Origin: Nematostella vectensis
Taxonomy: Eukaryota > Cnidaria > Anthozoa > Actiniaria > Edwardsiidae
Assembly: GCF_932526225.1 (NCBI RefSeq)
Contig: NC_064046.1
Span: forward strand, 1,364,001-1,428,000
Reading direction: 5' to 3'
DNA: 64,000 nucleotides
Shown here piece after piece: positions 1-13,285 of the stretch. Under the pieces are notes generated by a model, which was not told the DNA's origin, made no database searches, and was given only the letters and a program-made list of their open reading frames with translations. The translations under genes were made by a program, and so were the position numbers. Position 1 is the stretch's first letter. Each line of letters begins with the position of its first letter.

Positions 1-1065
1 CGTCGCACTTTGTCAAGTGACGTGAAACTCCCTTCAGCTACGTCATCGACCAGGGTTTTTCGTCGTATCTTGTTGACTTTCTTCAAGCACTGCCCCGGTC
101 AGAGGCTCAAGGCTCATATTGGAGATGAGACAAATACCGCAGATCGCTGTAAGATAGTAAGGACTTATTTAAAAAAGCATATAGATTCATAAGTATGGTG
201 GCAAAATTATGCGAACACAACTAGAAAAAATACTACTGAGGCTTCTTAATACGTTGACGAGTGCGGACTTTTAAAAGTCCATTAGAAAGCGGCTTTTAGC
301 CCTATGAAACTGGGTTGATATTCTATAATCAGAAGAAAAAATAAATAAATTATGGATAAATATAAATCAAATTGCCAGCGTACGTACTTTAGTTGATAAA
401 ATTATAATCGTAAAAGTGAATTCACGAGCCGACATCAATATACACTATCTTCAAACAAGTCCCTCGTCGTTATCCCATTGATGTCCTTATAGATGTTTCA
501 TTACTTGTGTCGTCGCTGGGATACTCTGGGGGATATTTTTGCCCTCGTGGTCCTTAAGATTTACATTGTGTGGATGGACAATCTATAAAGATTAAGTCTG
601 TCTACCAGAAAGATGGTTTTTAATACTGGTTAATCTGCCCAAGTGTGAAAGAAAAAAGCAGAAACAACAAAAAGATAAAATTACATCGCCAAATAGCCCC
701 CAGAAGTGTAAATGATGTCATGGCCTAAACAAGCTTTGTCCATCTTTTCTTGAAAAAAAAAAACCCATTTGCAATTAATCTCTTTAAAAATAGAAATAGA
801 ATCTAAACAAACAAAGTAGTTTTCAAGAAAAAACACAGCTTTAAAATGGCTTTAGTCGCTTGCGGTTAAATGTCTTTAAGCATGAATTAACATATCTTAA
901 GGTTATACAGCATAAACAAAAAGGCTTAACTACAGAAATCCATCTATAATCCCAACATCATTATCTATATGGAGCACATAACATGATAGCTTAAAATATA
1001 TTGTTTAAAATTTTACAAAAACAGGCACTTACCCTGAGAAGTTAGGCCAAACTGTACATAAAAAC

Positions 1066-1099
1066 CAAGAGGGCATAAGATATATCTTATGCTCTCTTG
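1066..1099. repeat. Short palindromic repeat, copy 1
   Basis: The arm CAAGAGGGCATAAGATAT meets its near-exact reverse complement ending CTTATGCTCTCTTG. The same palindrome, perfect, recurs at 10883-10914. It could be a very short foldback element or a hairpin-forming site. Confidence 0.6.
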
Positions 1100-2849
1100 T
1101 AGAAACTCATCAATATGTAGTGAATTTACCCAATTTAATGACTTGGTCAAAAGGAGCCAAATGTAATAAAATTTAGGAATACAAAACTGCTATTTGCTAA
1201 TAACGTGTCAATATCCGACCTTAACCGTGTCGTGTAAATATTACATAAAAATATTTTGAAATAAAAAAAACAACTCTTATTCACTTAAACTGTAGTTAGC
1301 TGGTAACTTCTCCTCGTTTTGTTATCGCCCTTTAGTGGCTCTTAGCCCATTAATCTTCTGCTATCAGCGATTTTCCCACAAAAACACAGCCGACTGGCCT
1401 AACATCATGCATAAACCAATGAAATTATCTAGCCCCGTAGCGACATATGATTGCTATTAGAAGCTAGCCAAAACTGCCTATTAACTGCTGTATTCCATTA
1501 CTTTTAATAAGTCATCATAAAATCTAGAGAGATTCTTAAAAAGCAACACTTTAAAGAAAATGACCCCTCATATTATCAAAAGACCAGTGCAGAAAATAGA
1601 AATAACCACATTAATTCCGACTGCACTCTTCTCCAAGAATCACATCTTGTCTCTTTGATTCTCACTCAGTTTTTGCGACATTTGTCATTTAGGCACATGG
1701 TCTTTTTAAAAAAATAAGAAAAAAGTAGAACAAGCAATAGTAACAAACCTGACTGGTATACTAAAATCAGCTGAGTCGACGAGGGCCGCAAACAAGAAAC
1801 TAGAAGCTTAAATCAAATATATCTTACATGTGAAAAAGAGAAAAAGAAGAAAATGTCCTAGGAGAAATGCATAGAACAGGCAGGTTAGAACAAAGACAGC
1901 TCCCATTTAACAAGAGTGCTTTACCAGAATTATATCTAAACAATAATTTTGTTTAGAAAAAAAAACGACCAAAAAGCTTTGCAAATGATTTTTGCTTGTT
2001 TGCCTTCGTCGAGCGGAACTTCAAGCGAAGAAAAAAAATCTTATTAATAGCATCGTTTATCCATGATGTACTAGAAAGAAGATAACACATTCTTACATTG
2101 AAAGCGTATCGCCTTTTGAAAAGAGCATATATTGTTCTGTCGGTTATAAGGAAGAAAACGGAAGGACCTATTAAAATATCTTATCAATTCCAATCATATC
2201 TTTCTTTTAAGTAAACGTTGTTCCTCGTTGTACCTTTGTGAAAAAGCGGCATACAATGAATTCAATAAACTATTGAAGCGTTTTGGTAGAGAAATACCTT
2301 TTACTTATGGGAGGAATATCCAGGTTTTAATCCTAGAAAAGCACCAATTTCTCACACCTTGCAGGCGATTCCGCCCCTCGAGCAGGAGGGAAATGGAAAA
2401 GATTAGATTAGCCGAGTAAAGAGCATCGGTCCTGCCTGCCAAAAACGTTTAATTGCAGTTAATGAGTTTTCAAAACAGAGTGAAACCAAGCGATTAGCCT
2501 ATGGGGGAGATAGGGGCGTTGCTTTGGGTCACTGTAACCCCTTGGGGGGGGGAGGGATCTTTTTAAGATTTTTGTAGAAGGTTCTTGTCGGAGAAATTCA
2601 GAAATAATCGGAAAAGATATCTGAATAGCCGTATCATCCCTCTTTTTTTATACCGTAAATATATACTAACAAAAATCGAGAGGTAGAATCTTTTAAAATT
2701 TACTCGATCAAGCTTTTGAGAATTTTTATAAAAATACATTCTGATATTCATTTTGTCATCAGAGCCTTCTGAAAGATACCAATTACCTTTGATACTAGAC
2801 CTGTGAGCACTCTTGTATCAAAACCTGATAAATATCGTTAGGCTTACTA

Positions 2850-3026
2850 AAGGCGCGTTTTTTCCTATCGTTCTGGAATGGGAATGGATGGTAGAGAATG
2901 TTCAGAATGGCTGCTACAGGTAGCGAATGGGTGGAATGGCCTTCATTCCATTCCGGAATGGGAACGCGGGATAAACGAACGCGAGCTTTTTCTATTCTAA
3001 TCATTCTCATTCCGGAATCACGAGTA
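2850..3026. repeat. Dispersed repeat with GGAATGGGAATGG motifs, copy 1
   Basis: This stretch is rich in GGAATGG/CCATTCC and ends in a segment with TCATTCCGGAATCACGAGT. A shorter copy lies in opposite orientation at 28060-28190, inside RELCH intron 18. Sharing the same ends at two unlinked sites in both orientations indicates a mobile, probably non-autonomous DNA element. No coding capacity is visible. Confidence 0.55.
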
Positions 3027-6000
3027 AAAAAACATGGTTAACATGATACCCATTCTCTTAAGAAATTTTGAAAAAGATCGAGATTAATCAGACTATATTT
3101 TACCCTGGAAAATAAACGCTCTATTCTTTTCAAGCAATAAGCAGAAGATATGAGAGAGAAAAAAAACATCGAGGAGAAAGGAGTAGCAACTCCCTTCTTC
3201 TCTGGTGATACCAGCAGAATTAAAGTGGTATAAATACTCTTTTAGCGAAATGCTTATCAAGCGACACCTTTTTAAAGGATTTAAAAGAAGCACATAACAA
3301 TCCTAGATTAGTGCTTTGTTTATAGGCGATATTGCGAAGTCTCACAAACAGTTTATACGAATGGCTCTTCACCTTTGCAGTTTAATGGGTTCCTGTTACT
3401 CACCAGTTAATGCACCAGGTTTATTAGGGCAAGGCAGCGATTGGTTAAATCGAGTTTGAGTAACTTCACAATGAAATCACAAACCTAGACCTCGATATTT
3501 GTAGCTCACCACCATGCATACAACAAATTCTATCATAAGTTTTTCATCAAACTCATTCAACTCCAGACTCCAGACCTTTTGGCTCCGGCAAAGATGAATG
3601 AAAACATCAAATCACCAGACGACGTCAAAAGAAGATCCGATGGTTGAGCACACAAGTTTGAACGCATCACATACAAGAAACCAAATTCTCCTAGCTTTAT
3701 CAGAATGAAATGTTATTGCCTTTTGTTAGTGCCTCTTAAAAGCATGGCTCTATTCTCGAAAGAATTTAAAACGTTTTCAATAATAGACTAATGTATTCCG
3801 GGTCTTCCGATCTGAATGTGAAATTGCTTTTAGCCATAGGGTAAAATCCATGAAACATCTAAAGCATATGCCGCGTTCAAGCTACATGTACTATGATCAC
3901 CCCAAAACAACCCCCACCCCCTCCCCTGGGAGAGATAAAGGTGGCGCGTCAATTACCGATGAGGACAGAGAGGACAAACGAGCAGATCTTTTCTGTTTTC
4001 TGCTTGGTCCACTTGGTATAACTAGAAAGACTACAGATAAACTGTGTAATAACTAGATGGTCTGCAAAGGCATACTTGAATCAGGGAAATAAGTCAACAC
4101 ATGGTTGGATTGTATGTTTTCTGCCTCTATGAAAACAGAGTAATTTGCTAACGCTCTGATGTTTCGAGTGGAGCTTCCTCGAAGCAAAACAGGACACTTA
4201 TGCTTTAAATGACGGCAAAACTACTTTAACCGAGGCGAAAAACATGCTGCTTCGGCCTCGTGTTGATTTATCTTCTACATTTTTACGATGTCACATTAGC
4301 ATGCAAATGGGTATTAGAATGGGCGCCATTGTAGAGTAGTTCTAGATAATAGTTCAGGTTGCCTGGTTATCTTAACCCCGTCATTACCTGAGATCATGCT
4401 GCGATCTGAATTAATGCGTATGAGAAATTGCACTTTAACGTGGAATCGGTAATGTAAAGGGTTATTTCAATGGAAAAATTAATAGTCTCCGGTCTTTTCA
4501 ACATTTCACAGTCTCGCGCTTCTCTCATGTCTCAGGGTAATAAAATATCCTCTTCCAGATAAAGGAAATATTCACAGTTCTTAATTAATAATTAATAATC
4601 TTAATTAATTTATGCATCAATCTCAAAAACGTGATTCAATATATTTTGGTTGATAGTTTTAAATTGGTTTTAGGATTTACCTAACTAGAGAATAGTACCG
4701 AGAATAAGTTTACTTAAAGTGCAAAATTTATGAGCTTTTGGTACACCTTAACCCTATTCAGACCGGGGGGCTTTTGAGGCCCCCAGCACATTTGATCTGT
4801 AATAGTTTTTGAACTAGTAGGGCTAGAGCATTGAGATTTGATGACTTTTCCTAAAATTTATCTGGGATCAGTTTGGTGTAAACAAAATTTTGATATGTGT
4901 ACCCTGGTAACCATAGTAACCAAGTTTTGAGACATAGGTTTAATGAAAATTAGGCAAAACGCTTTAAGTCGTTAAAATAAACTATTTATACCACGTTTTC
5001 AGCGTAAATCCATGTCATATAAACGTTTTATACCAAGTTTTGAAAAAAACACAATAAGAATTTACATCTCTATTTTCGAAGGGGGAGGGAGGGGTCATGT
5101 TTTTTTTTGTCAATTCTCGAAATAGTGCTTGTAGAAATAGCAAAAAAAAAACATTCAAATCCACCTGAAATCATTAATACAACTTGAAACGAAGATTAAA
5201 TATTGTCAGGCTTCAGATTTTGCCATCCAGTTTATTGATTAAAATAAATAACTTTCATTAAATCCAAGATGGTGGATCCAAGATGGCGGATGTCATGACA
5301 CATAATAAGCTAAAAAAAAATTTAACTAACATCTAAATTTGGCAAAATCCTTTTTATGTTCCTTTATTTTAAATAAGTAGAAAAAATATTTTTGTGAAAG
5401 AAATTTAAATTATTACTTTAATTAAGAGTCCATTCGCAAACGTATGCTATATTAAAGGTACCATGCCAATCAATGACGTCACAGGTGTCATATATTGTTG
5501 TCATAGAAACAACATATGCTCACTGTGTGAAATATGACAAATAACTAATAAGATTCTTAGCGGTTTTTCACATAGCGCCAATTCGTCCTAGCATAATGTC
5601 GAGCTTACCTTCTCTCGGGCAAAACCACAATATAGTGGAAAACACTTTAGAGATATTAGAAGCTTTTTTATTATGGTTGTGAAAGAGACGCCCCCAGATA
5701 TGTTGGAGCCGAAAAAAACGCACACAGGCAATGCTATTTTTATGTTATCTAGCTAATAAATTATTTTAGGGAATATTTTAGGGAAAAAATGTTAAAAATG
5801 AAACGTGGCGATATGTAATAAGAGGCCTTTCTTCTATCAAAATAAAAAAATTGATTCATAAAAGCATACTAAAAAATTTGGGATTATTAAAAAAATCAAA
5901 AAAGTTTAAAATTTGAAGAATATACCATTTAGCAAAAGGGGCTTATTGTTGTAATTTACGAGCCGGATTATTTGCGACCAAAACCCATGTAAATCCAAAA

Positions 6001-6816
6001 TTATTTTTCGTCGATATCCAAATTTATGAAACTAGATAAATTCCACGGGATCTAAAAATTTTCGTTTGATGAGACCCCTATCGGTCAGTTATGTAAGTAA
6101 GTCCGAGCTTAGTAGAATTACTTAGGATAACTTACTTAGGATTAGCGCAAGAAACGGAGACTGAAAGGGGAGCGTAGTGTGGAAATCAACGCAGAAGGAG
6201 AAGGAAGAAAAGGAACCGTTCCGTTCCGAAAGTTATCCTACGTCTCCCGTTCCGTTTATTGTTCGATTTATCTGAGTTATCCTAAAACTAGCATTATCTC
6301 TTATATCTCTTACCTTATAATACAGAACCTTGAAAGCAATGACAGGAGCTACGGTGGGTATAATTTGTGCTTGGCCTTCGCGGCCTGTGCTTTTCTAAAA
6401 GAAAAAAGAAACTTTTTGCCTCAGAAGTCTTCTAGAAGGCGGAACATGATGGCGGGCGGAACATGGTGTTCTATCGCGCGGGTCATAAGCCGATGGATCG
6501 AGTTTTTCGCGATAAAACCATCCACCGCCACGCTAATACCCAGTAGGCTAAAAAAAACCTCCACCTTTAAAATTAAACCCTTAAAGGGTGACCAGAATTA
6601 TCTGAAAAAAAAAAAAACCTAAGGGTTACCAAAATTACTAGAAAAAAAAACATAACAAAATACCTGTCGCGTTTGTAAGGGATTCGAGGAGTCACGCACT
6701 GTTAGGTACAAAATATCATCGATCGCGATCGCACATTACTTCGATAATATTAATATTAGACTGATTGGATAAGCGCGGTAAGTTGATGTATGAAAAAAGA
6801 TAAATTTACGAAAGCT

Positions 6817-7071
6817 TATACACCTATTTCAAATAAGGCTGCACCCGAGAATCCATTTATCGTAACCCGGGGTGGTTCATGGGTAGCATAAAAACGGCTG
6901 AATCCTTGTATCTGAAAGCCGTGTGAATGTTCATAAGAACATAAACATGGATTCTACAGCTTTTGAAACCTCGATTTGTAGTTTATTTATGCTTATTTGC
7001 TAATTTAATTGATACTGCGGGCCACGATACACAGATTCTCTGAGTGCAGCCTTATTTGAAATAGCTGTATA
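6817..7071. mobile_element. MITE-like element with CACCTATTTCAAA termini, copy 1
   Basis: The left end CACCTATTTCAAATAAGGCT at 6821 is matched by its reverse complement ending at about 7067. The inverted similarity continues inward through a GCTGCAC and GAGAATC segment. Both ends are flanked by TATA, consistent with a target-site duplication. There is no open frame. Two other elements with the same outermost 13 bases but different interiors lie at 13965-14262 and 61379-61596. Confidence 0.7.
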
Positions 7072-7230
7072 AGTGGACTGTCTAGAAGTTTGGACACTGT
7101 TTATATTTTGCACTCCTAAATATTTGTGTCGTTCTTTTCGCTTTCGACACAGGAACCTCTGCGAAGGAGGGCACTAGAACGCCTGGTTATCAGCCTTTTA
7201 AATTCTTCGAACAGCCATTCGTCCCCATGG

Positions 7231-7695
7231 TACAGTGAAACCTGGATTTTACGATATGCCTCAGGAGAAAGGAAATGTGTCGTAAAATCGAGGTATCGTT
7301 AAAAAGAGGTCCTCGATTTTACGATATAAAGGAAAATCCTTTGAAAATATCGTTGTAGCGAGGTCGGGTTGATTATCAATTACAACAAAATAATATTGTA
7401 ACTGAGTGAGATTTTACAGTTTCTCTCTCTACAAGACTGTAATCTGTATTTAACAAGATCTGTCAAATCACTTCCCAGGCCAAATAAAAAGTTTTCTCTA
7501 TTTGTTGATGGAGAGAATCAGTAATATCGTTGTATGGATGTCAAAACTACAGATTTGTATCGTAAAATCGAGAATATCGTTGTATCTAATATCGTAAGAT
7601 CGAGGCAATTTCTTATACATTTAACTATATTTCCGCCGGAAGAAAGGAACGCTATTGTAAAATCGAGGTTATCGTAAAATCCAAGTTCCACTATA
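7231..7695. mobile_element. Tc1/mariner-pogo type MITE
   Basis: The element starts TA-CAGTGAAACCTGGATTTTACGAT and ends with the inverted form ATCGTAAAATCCAAGTTCCACTA-TA. The CAGTG-type end and TA flanks are typical of the pogo/Tigger branch of Tc1/mariner. The interior repeats the CGTAAAATCGAGG motif several times in both orientations. There is no transposase frame, so it is non-autonomous. Confidence 0.65.
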
Positions 7696-7834
7696 TTTTG
7701 AAAGACTCTTGAGCTATTGCCGGCCACACCTTTGTTTCTGTTTTCAACAAATATAGGGATCCAAATTATGAGAAGAATTTAAAAATTAAACGTTTATACT
7801 TTCTTTACCAAATTCAATCGAAAATATCGCATCA

Positions 7835-8047
7835 GCTTACTCAAATCAGTCGATGGAAATGGATGCTTTTCCCACACTTGGTATCTTTCTAGGATGACAA
7901 AATGGCGGCTGGCAGAGGTTCCCTGATTACTGAGTATACGCTGCATCTATTATTTAAAGAAGGCCAATCACGCCGCCATTTTATGCTCCCGTTTAATGGC
8001 GAGTCACACAAAGCATCCATTTCCATCGGCTAATTCAAGCGAGTAAC
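7835..8047. mobile_element. MITE-like inverted-repeat element
   Basis: CGATGGAAATGGATGCTTTT at 7851-7870 is matched by its reverse complement at 8010-8029, with weaker pairing outside. The interior is non-coding and includes GATGACAAAATGGCGGCTGG. Related fragments occur near 49760-49830 and 59340-59420, which supports a dispersed family. Confidence 0.6.
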
Positions 8048-8598
8048 CAAGATATTCTCAATCAAATATCGTCAATAACATATCAGACTTCATTCGTAGG
8101 TTTTTATTTTGAAGTTTCCTTCCGAATAAACCGCTGTATTTTCAATGATAAACAATAACAAAGGAGTGGTTGATCGACATTCTTTAAATGGAAAGTGCTC
8201 AAAACAAGCACTCTAAATAAATTATTTCGTGACAGTTGTCACGAGTTCCCTTCACAGTTATCCATCACCATAGAAAACATTTAAAAATAAATAAATAAAT
8301 GAAAATATGTTAAACTTAATAATAATTTGAAATAATCATAATACGAGCAGACGCTACTGAATTACAGGGTTATAATGCAAGCAGAATTCTGACACCATGG
8401 ATTATTTATGGATTATTATTTGAGTCTGCCCTATGGATTATTTACAATATTCTAAAGTTACGAAGTCTTTAAGTCTATCAGTGTTGGTTTGGGTCGGCCT
8501 ATGAGATGCATTTATCGAAATTTAGTTTTAACCAAGTAGTTAAAATTCTGTTTCTTTTAGATGGGTTATACTTGAAATGATATAGGCCTGCTAACCAG

Positions 8599-8642
8599 AA
8601 ACAAACAAACAAACAAACAAACAAACAAACAAATAAACAAAC
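8599..8642. repeat. AAAC microsatellite
   Basis: About ten AAAC units in a row, with one interruption (AAAT) near the right end. Confidence 0.9.
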
Positions 8643-9590
8643 TTCTAAGAGCCTCGCGTGACTTTGAGAAAACAAATCTACATAAAACTACTTTGCACTA
8701 GAAAGAAAACAGATTAAGGCAGTATTCGAAGGTCAATTAATTAATCCGTTAAACATTTAGTAAACAAAATTCGGGTAAACCTGCAGCGAGAAGAACAGAA
8801 CACAGTACCTTCCTTGTGGCTCTGATTCGGCTAAACCTTGAGAGAGAAAAAGAACTAAAGGTTCTCAATCAGCCAAAGCCCTATGCGGTCGACAGATCTC
8901 TAGACCTTACGCTCTCATGCGAATCTCAAGGTCATTAAAAGGCTTTTGATTAATAGCCAATCGCGATATGTGCCCTCCGGGCCATATACGAGCAGCACAT
9001 GAGATTATGGTGTCTATTGAGGTGTACCGAAAAGCGTCACTTACTTCACTCATTTCCATCATGTTTTTGTACAAAGTGATTGTCCGTAGAATCTATGATA
9101 ACAAAACAGTGAGATCAACTTTTGGGGGTTTTCTTGGAATCTTTAAATAGTCGACTAGATTGAAATGACGATCATATTATATTTACAAGCAAATTAGCAG
9201 CCACTTCACACCCACCCGCTTTCATGGCCAAACTAATCCATACGCGGGTCTAGATATATTAGACTGGTGCTTTGCTTTCTAGAGGGTGCGGCTAGCTTAA
9301 GGGGTTGCGCACCTCCTTCTCGGCCGCTTTCTTTTATGATGGGAACATTAACAAATACTGACTTTTGTATGTGATTTATATGACTATAACGCCCAACAAT
9401 CCCCTCCTCCTTAGCAAAACTCTGAAGGCGCGCCAGTGTCTAGTTTCGAACTAAATAATAAAGAGGAAGAAAATAATAAAATTTACTGTGATACAGAAAC
9501 CATTAGCATCTCGTAGATTATTCATTATTCTCGCTTCGCTAAACGATACACTCTGCTTTAGATAAGTGCGTGGTCGAGAGGTAAACAAAT

Positions 9591-10255
9591 ACACCTTTTG
9601 CTTTTCATTACAGAGAAATACGCATTCATTTTAGCCAAAATTACAAACATTTACGCCGATGTACTGTCATTTAAGCGAAAGTAAAATCATTTGAACTAAA
9701 AGGAAATACATTAACAAACTTTACATAAATGAGTGCACAACCTATTATTTTTGAGCGCTAGTATCATTTATTATACATGTATGTGCATTTTAAGTTCACA
9801 AATAAACGAGAAGTAATTGAATAATTATTTTAGCATGTTGTTTTTCATAAAGGGCTTATTGTTTGGACGGAGGCGCTAACGTTTTTAAGAAGCACGCAAA
9901 TGACTTTCACAGAATACTATTGTTTGCATTTGCTGTAATAAAAATGTTAATGAATATTTCGTTCACTGTATTGATTGCGAGTTCTCGTATTATTGATATT
10001 CTGTTTGTGCTATTGTCAGATTGTTATGTATCAACGCGCAAATGAAAATAGATTTTTCATTCCTGGTTGTCGAATAGTGTAAATGTATGTGAAGAAAATG
10101 CAATTGTGTTCACTCAATTATGTAAAGTTCGTTAATGTATTTCCTTTTAGTTCAAATGATTTTACTTTTGCTTAAATGACAGTACATCGGCGTGAATGTT
10201 TGTAATTTTGGCTAAAATGCATGCGTATTTCTCGGTAATGAAAAGCAAAAGGTGT
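9591..10255. mobile_element. Foldback element with about 150 bp inverted arms
   Basis: The left arm begins ACACCTTTTGCTTTTCATTA at 9591. The right arm ends with its reverse complement at about 10254. Arm similarity continues for about 150 bp, including ACTAAAAGGAAATACATTAA paired with TTAATGTATTTCCTTTTAGT. The central 360 bp is AT-rich with no meaningful frame. Its size and long arms suggest a foldback or non-autonomous DNA transposon; I do not recognise the superfamily. Confidence 0.7.
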
Positions 10256-10882
10256 AATATCCCTCGAATGAATATTCATGGACAAATATTTCAATTCTCT
10301 TTTATTATTAGGGCATATTCGCGGTTTTTTTTACATTGATAAAGCGTCACTTCAGGTTTGGAAGTGCACTATTATCATGTATCAGGATAACATTACGAGG
10401 AAAACTCGAAAATTTAACCTTTAACACAGATGCGGGAGACACAGAAAAGTCGGTAAGTCTCCAGATGAGAAGGACGGATGTACGTGAATACAAACTCAAA
10501 ATCGGGAAAACAACCTCAAGGGCAAGGGCCGACGGAGAGCTCCCCACTCTTACTACTGTTTTTGGATACCTTAGCAATTTTAGAAGTTCCTAATGTAGAA
10601 ATCATCAATCATGATGGGATTAAAGATTGTTAATAACACTTGGCGGGAATACGGGCTGAGTGTGTAGCTCTAAAGGGCATGTGCTCTCTGCAAATGGCAC
10701 TTATGATAGACGATAAACTTCTAGGAAATAATTCGGAAAATTGATTGAGTAGAATGAGCGGGCTCTTGATTGCGTATTTCCCCGCCCTCTGCGTCTATCT
10801 TATCACAAACAACAAAGTACAATACAACGTACGCTTTCTTTGTCTAAATTATCTTCTGTAATAATCTGCAAATTAGTAATAT

Positions 10883-10914
10883 CAAGAGAGCATAAGATAT
10901 CTTATGCTCTCTTG
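10883..10914. repeat. Perfect 32 bp palindrome, copy 2
   Basis: The half-arm CAAGAGAGCATAAGAT is followed immediately by its exact reverse complement. It shares the core with the palindrome at 1066-1099. Confidence 0.75.
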
Positions 10915-10969
10915 GTAATATCTGATAGTCGGGAGATATAATAATTTTTTTTCAAAAATTTGTTGGTAA

Positions 10970-11054
10970 GATATCAAAGATGCCTATGTTCATTGTTAAT
11001 TCTGATTGAAAACTAAAAATGATATCAAAGATGCCTATGTTCATTGTTAATTCT
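10970..11054. repeat. Tandem duplication, about 52 bp unit
   Basis: The segment beginning GATATCAAAGATGCCTATGT and ending TTGTTAATTCT occurs twice, with starts about 52 bp apart. Confidence 0.8.
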
Positions 11055-11162
11055 TCTTATAAGGAAAACTAAAAATTTGAAACAAAGGATAATCTATGAA
11101 ATGAAACTCAAGCACTCAGTTAAAACATCGGAAATGAATGTTTCTGCTAGAAATACAACCAC

Positions 11163-11329
11163 AGAGCTGTAGCAGGGGGGGGGGGGAGGGTGGGACCGGG
11201 GGCACTTGCCCTTTCTAGGATTTTTTTATAAATTATAAGGAAATGACCAGTAGAGGCGTGGCTGCCCCCTCCCCCCCCAAATAGTTTCTGTACCGTGTCC
11301 CCCAATATCCCGAAGCCTGCTACAGCTCT
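11163..11329. mobile_element. MITE-like element, GTAGCAGG family, copy 1
   Basis: The ends AGAGCTGTAGCAGG and CCTGCTACAGCTCT are inverted repeats. The interior holds a poly-G run, GAAATGACCAGTAG and a poly-C run. Two related copies lie at 60988-61153 and 61617-61744. Confidence 0.65.
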
Positions 11330-13002
11330 GAACAACCATTGAAGTACGGCGTCAAGAGGGGAGGGTAGCGAAATGGACGAGTCTTTATGAAGGGAGAATC
11401 ATGAGAAAAAAACTGCTGAGAGATAGAGGAGACTGTTGAAGAATCAATGCTTTGCTGTGGTTGGGCCGTGTGATTATTATATGAACAAATAAAGTCGACA
11501 ATTGAAGTCGAATTTAGAAATGCAGATCATCTTTTGCAGATTAATCAAGCCTGCTGGCAACAGTTGAATTAAAAATCCTCACTTGAACCGATATGCAATA
11601 TTGATAGTATGGTGATGATAAATTAACACGATATTCACTAAAGTTCTAATACTGTGGACGACTGCTAGGGGTATTAATAGTTTAAGCACCTTCTCAGCAC
11701 CTTGATTTTTGCCATCTCCTTCATCAAAAATGCACACTCATTGTATAAGAGTAGAGATGCATTTGAGCCAAAATAAAAATTATTCAATCATATCGTATCC
11801 TCGTTTTGCAATTGAATTCGATCATATAAAGTTTTTTTCTTATGATGTTTTGCCAAATAGAGCTAGATTTGCATATCATTCTAAGTCGTATGACATTTTC
11901 GTTTTGTTTGGCATAGCAGATGCTAAATTTAATAATGAAAAGCAAAACACAAAACGCGGTTTATTGATTCATAGGAAATTTTCTTCACGGGGAGTTTAAA
12001 ATATTCTTTATTTTGACAAAGAGAAATTTAAATGGACAAGAGACGAAATTTTGAAACAAGAACCAAACAATAACGCGCGTTTTTTAATATCCGGAAATCT
12101 GCTAAGGCTTTCATGGAGTGAGCACTTACTTACCTAACAAAATAGATAAACATTGCATTGGAATCGATTTGAGCCATACTCAGAGCTTACAACATAAACA
12201 TTGCAAAAAATATCGAAAAATCAACCATTTATTTTAGGAAAAAGAAAAAAAAAAGGGCTTCGAAAAGGTGCATTCAAAATAGATTTTTTTGTCCGCGTTT
12301 TAAAATGATCAAGGCCCAAGAAAAGATTAGACGACGTTAAGGTGACACGGATGTGGAATTTAAAGGTAAAAACGCCAGCAAACTTCAGAAACGACAGCTG
12401 AACTCGGAATCAAAGCTTGTTTATGCGACAGGGAGGCGAAAGTTTTGATATTTTTGTTCTTCATAAATTGAAGATCCGAATAGAATTTCTTTTTCACTCC
12501 AAATAGACTTTATTAGAGATAACAGATAACAGAGGGATATTAGAGATTCAATTCCTATAGGGAATGATAGGGGTCCGAATTCATCACCTAGCGTTTTGCT
12601 TCACATTAGCCAAGGAAAAAACAAACTAAAATACATCAAGCTCGCCATATCTGCATCTAGACACCTTCAGAGTAGAGAAACAGTTAGCAACTTACGTAAT
12701 TTGCGTGAAAAAGCCTTTGTGGAGTTGCCGCTGACTTTCAACTTTTGTCTGAACGCTGAGGGACTATTCGGGTTAAGATTTGCGAGATCTGATCAGTTTG
12801 ATCATCACAATCATCCAACACCTGCAGCTCTTGTGTTGGTTCCGGTATTTAGACAATGCAAAAGGCGAATTAGAGTCTCGATTGAGATAACGATCTGTCC
12901 GCGAAATGTTCGGGCGGATCTAAACACCAAAACACCATCACAGGAGTCGTATGCTATCGTGCTTTGGCGGCCTACTTTGAGAGATAGCGTTCACTATGAA
13001 AT

Positions 13003-13285
13003 CAGCCCTGTTGAGTAGATAAATAGATAAAATTGGCTCCTCTTAACGTTAGCCAGAAAAAAAAAATTAAAAAGCATCGGTCAATGTTTAGTCTAAAACT
13101 GCTACTACCGACAAAAAAGAACTTATAACTAGCCCTGTTGAGTATGAAAGCCGACATAGAACCACAAAGATAAATAGATAAAATTGGCTCCTCTTAACTT
13201 TAATAAAAAAAAATAAAGAAATAAAGAAAAAGCATCGGTCCATGTTACGACTAAAACTGCTACTACCCAAAGAAGAACTTAGTAA
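13003..13285. repeat. Imperfect tandem duplication, about 130-150 bp unit
   Basis: Two successive units each contain AGCCCTGTTGAGTA, GATAAATAGATAAAATTGGC, AAAAGCATCGGTC and ACTAAAACTGCTACTACC in the same order. They differ by small insertions and poly-A length. Confidence 0.8.

Larger units (their letters stand above)
1..6816. other. AT-rich non-genic DNA
   Basis: No exon with recognisable protein similarity or a good splice-bounded frame is visible on either strand. All open frames are shorter than 150 codons and low in complexity. The stretch contains a near-perfect 34 bp palindrome (1066-1099), one copy of a dispersed repeat (2850-3026), poly-A and poly-T runs, and short AT-rich direct repeats near 4580-4620. 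I see nothing else that can be supported. Confidence 0.6.

Noticed and set aside
6179-6622. A 147-codon frame in the left arm
   Set aside because: It lacks an ATG start, is biased in composition, and has no similarity I can name.
12596-13018. A 140-codon plus-strand frame
   Set aside because: No recognisable domain, no splice context, and it runs into a local tandem duplication. The reverse strand looked faintly like a receptor fragment (DRYLNR), but stops interrupt it and the match is too weak.
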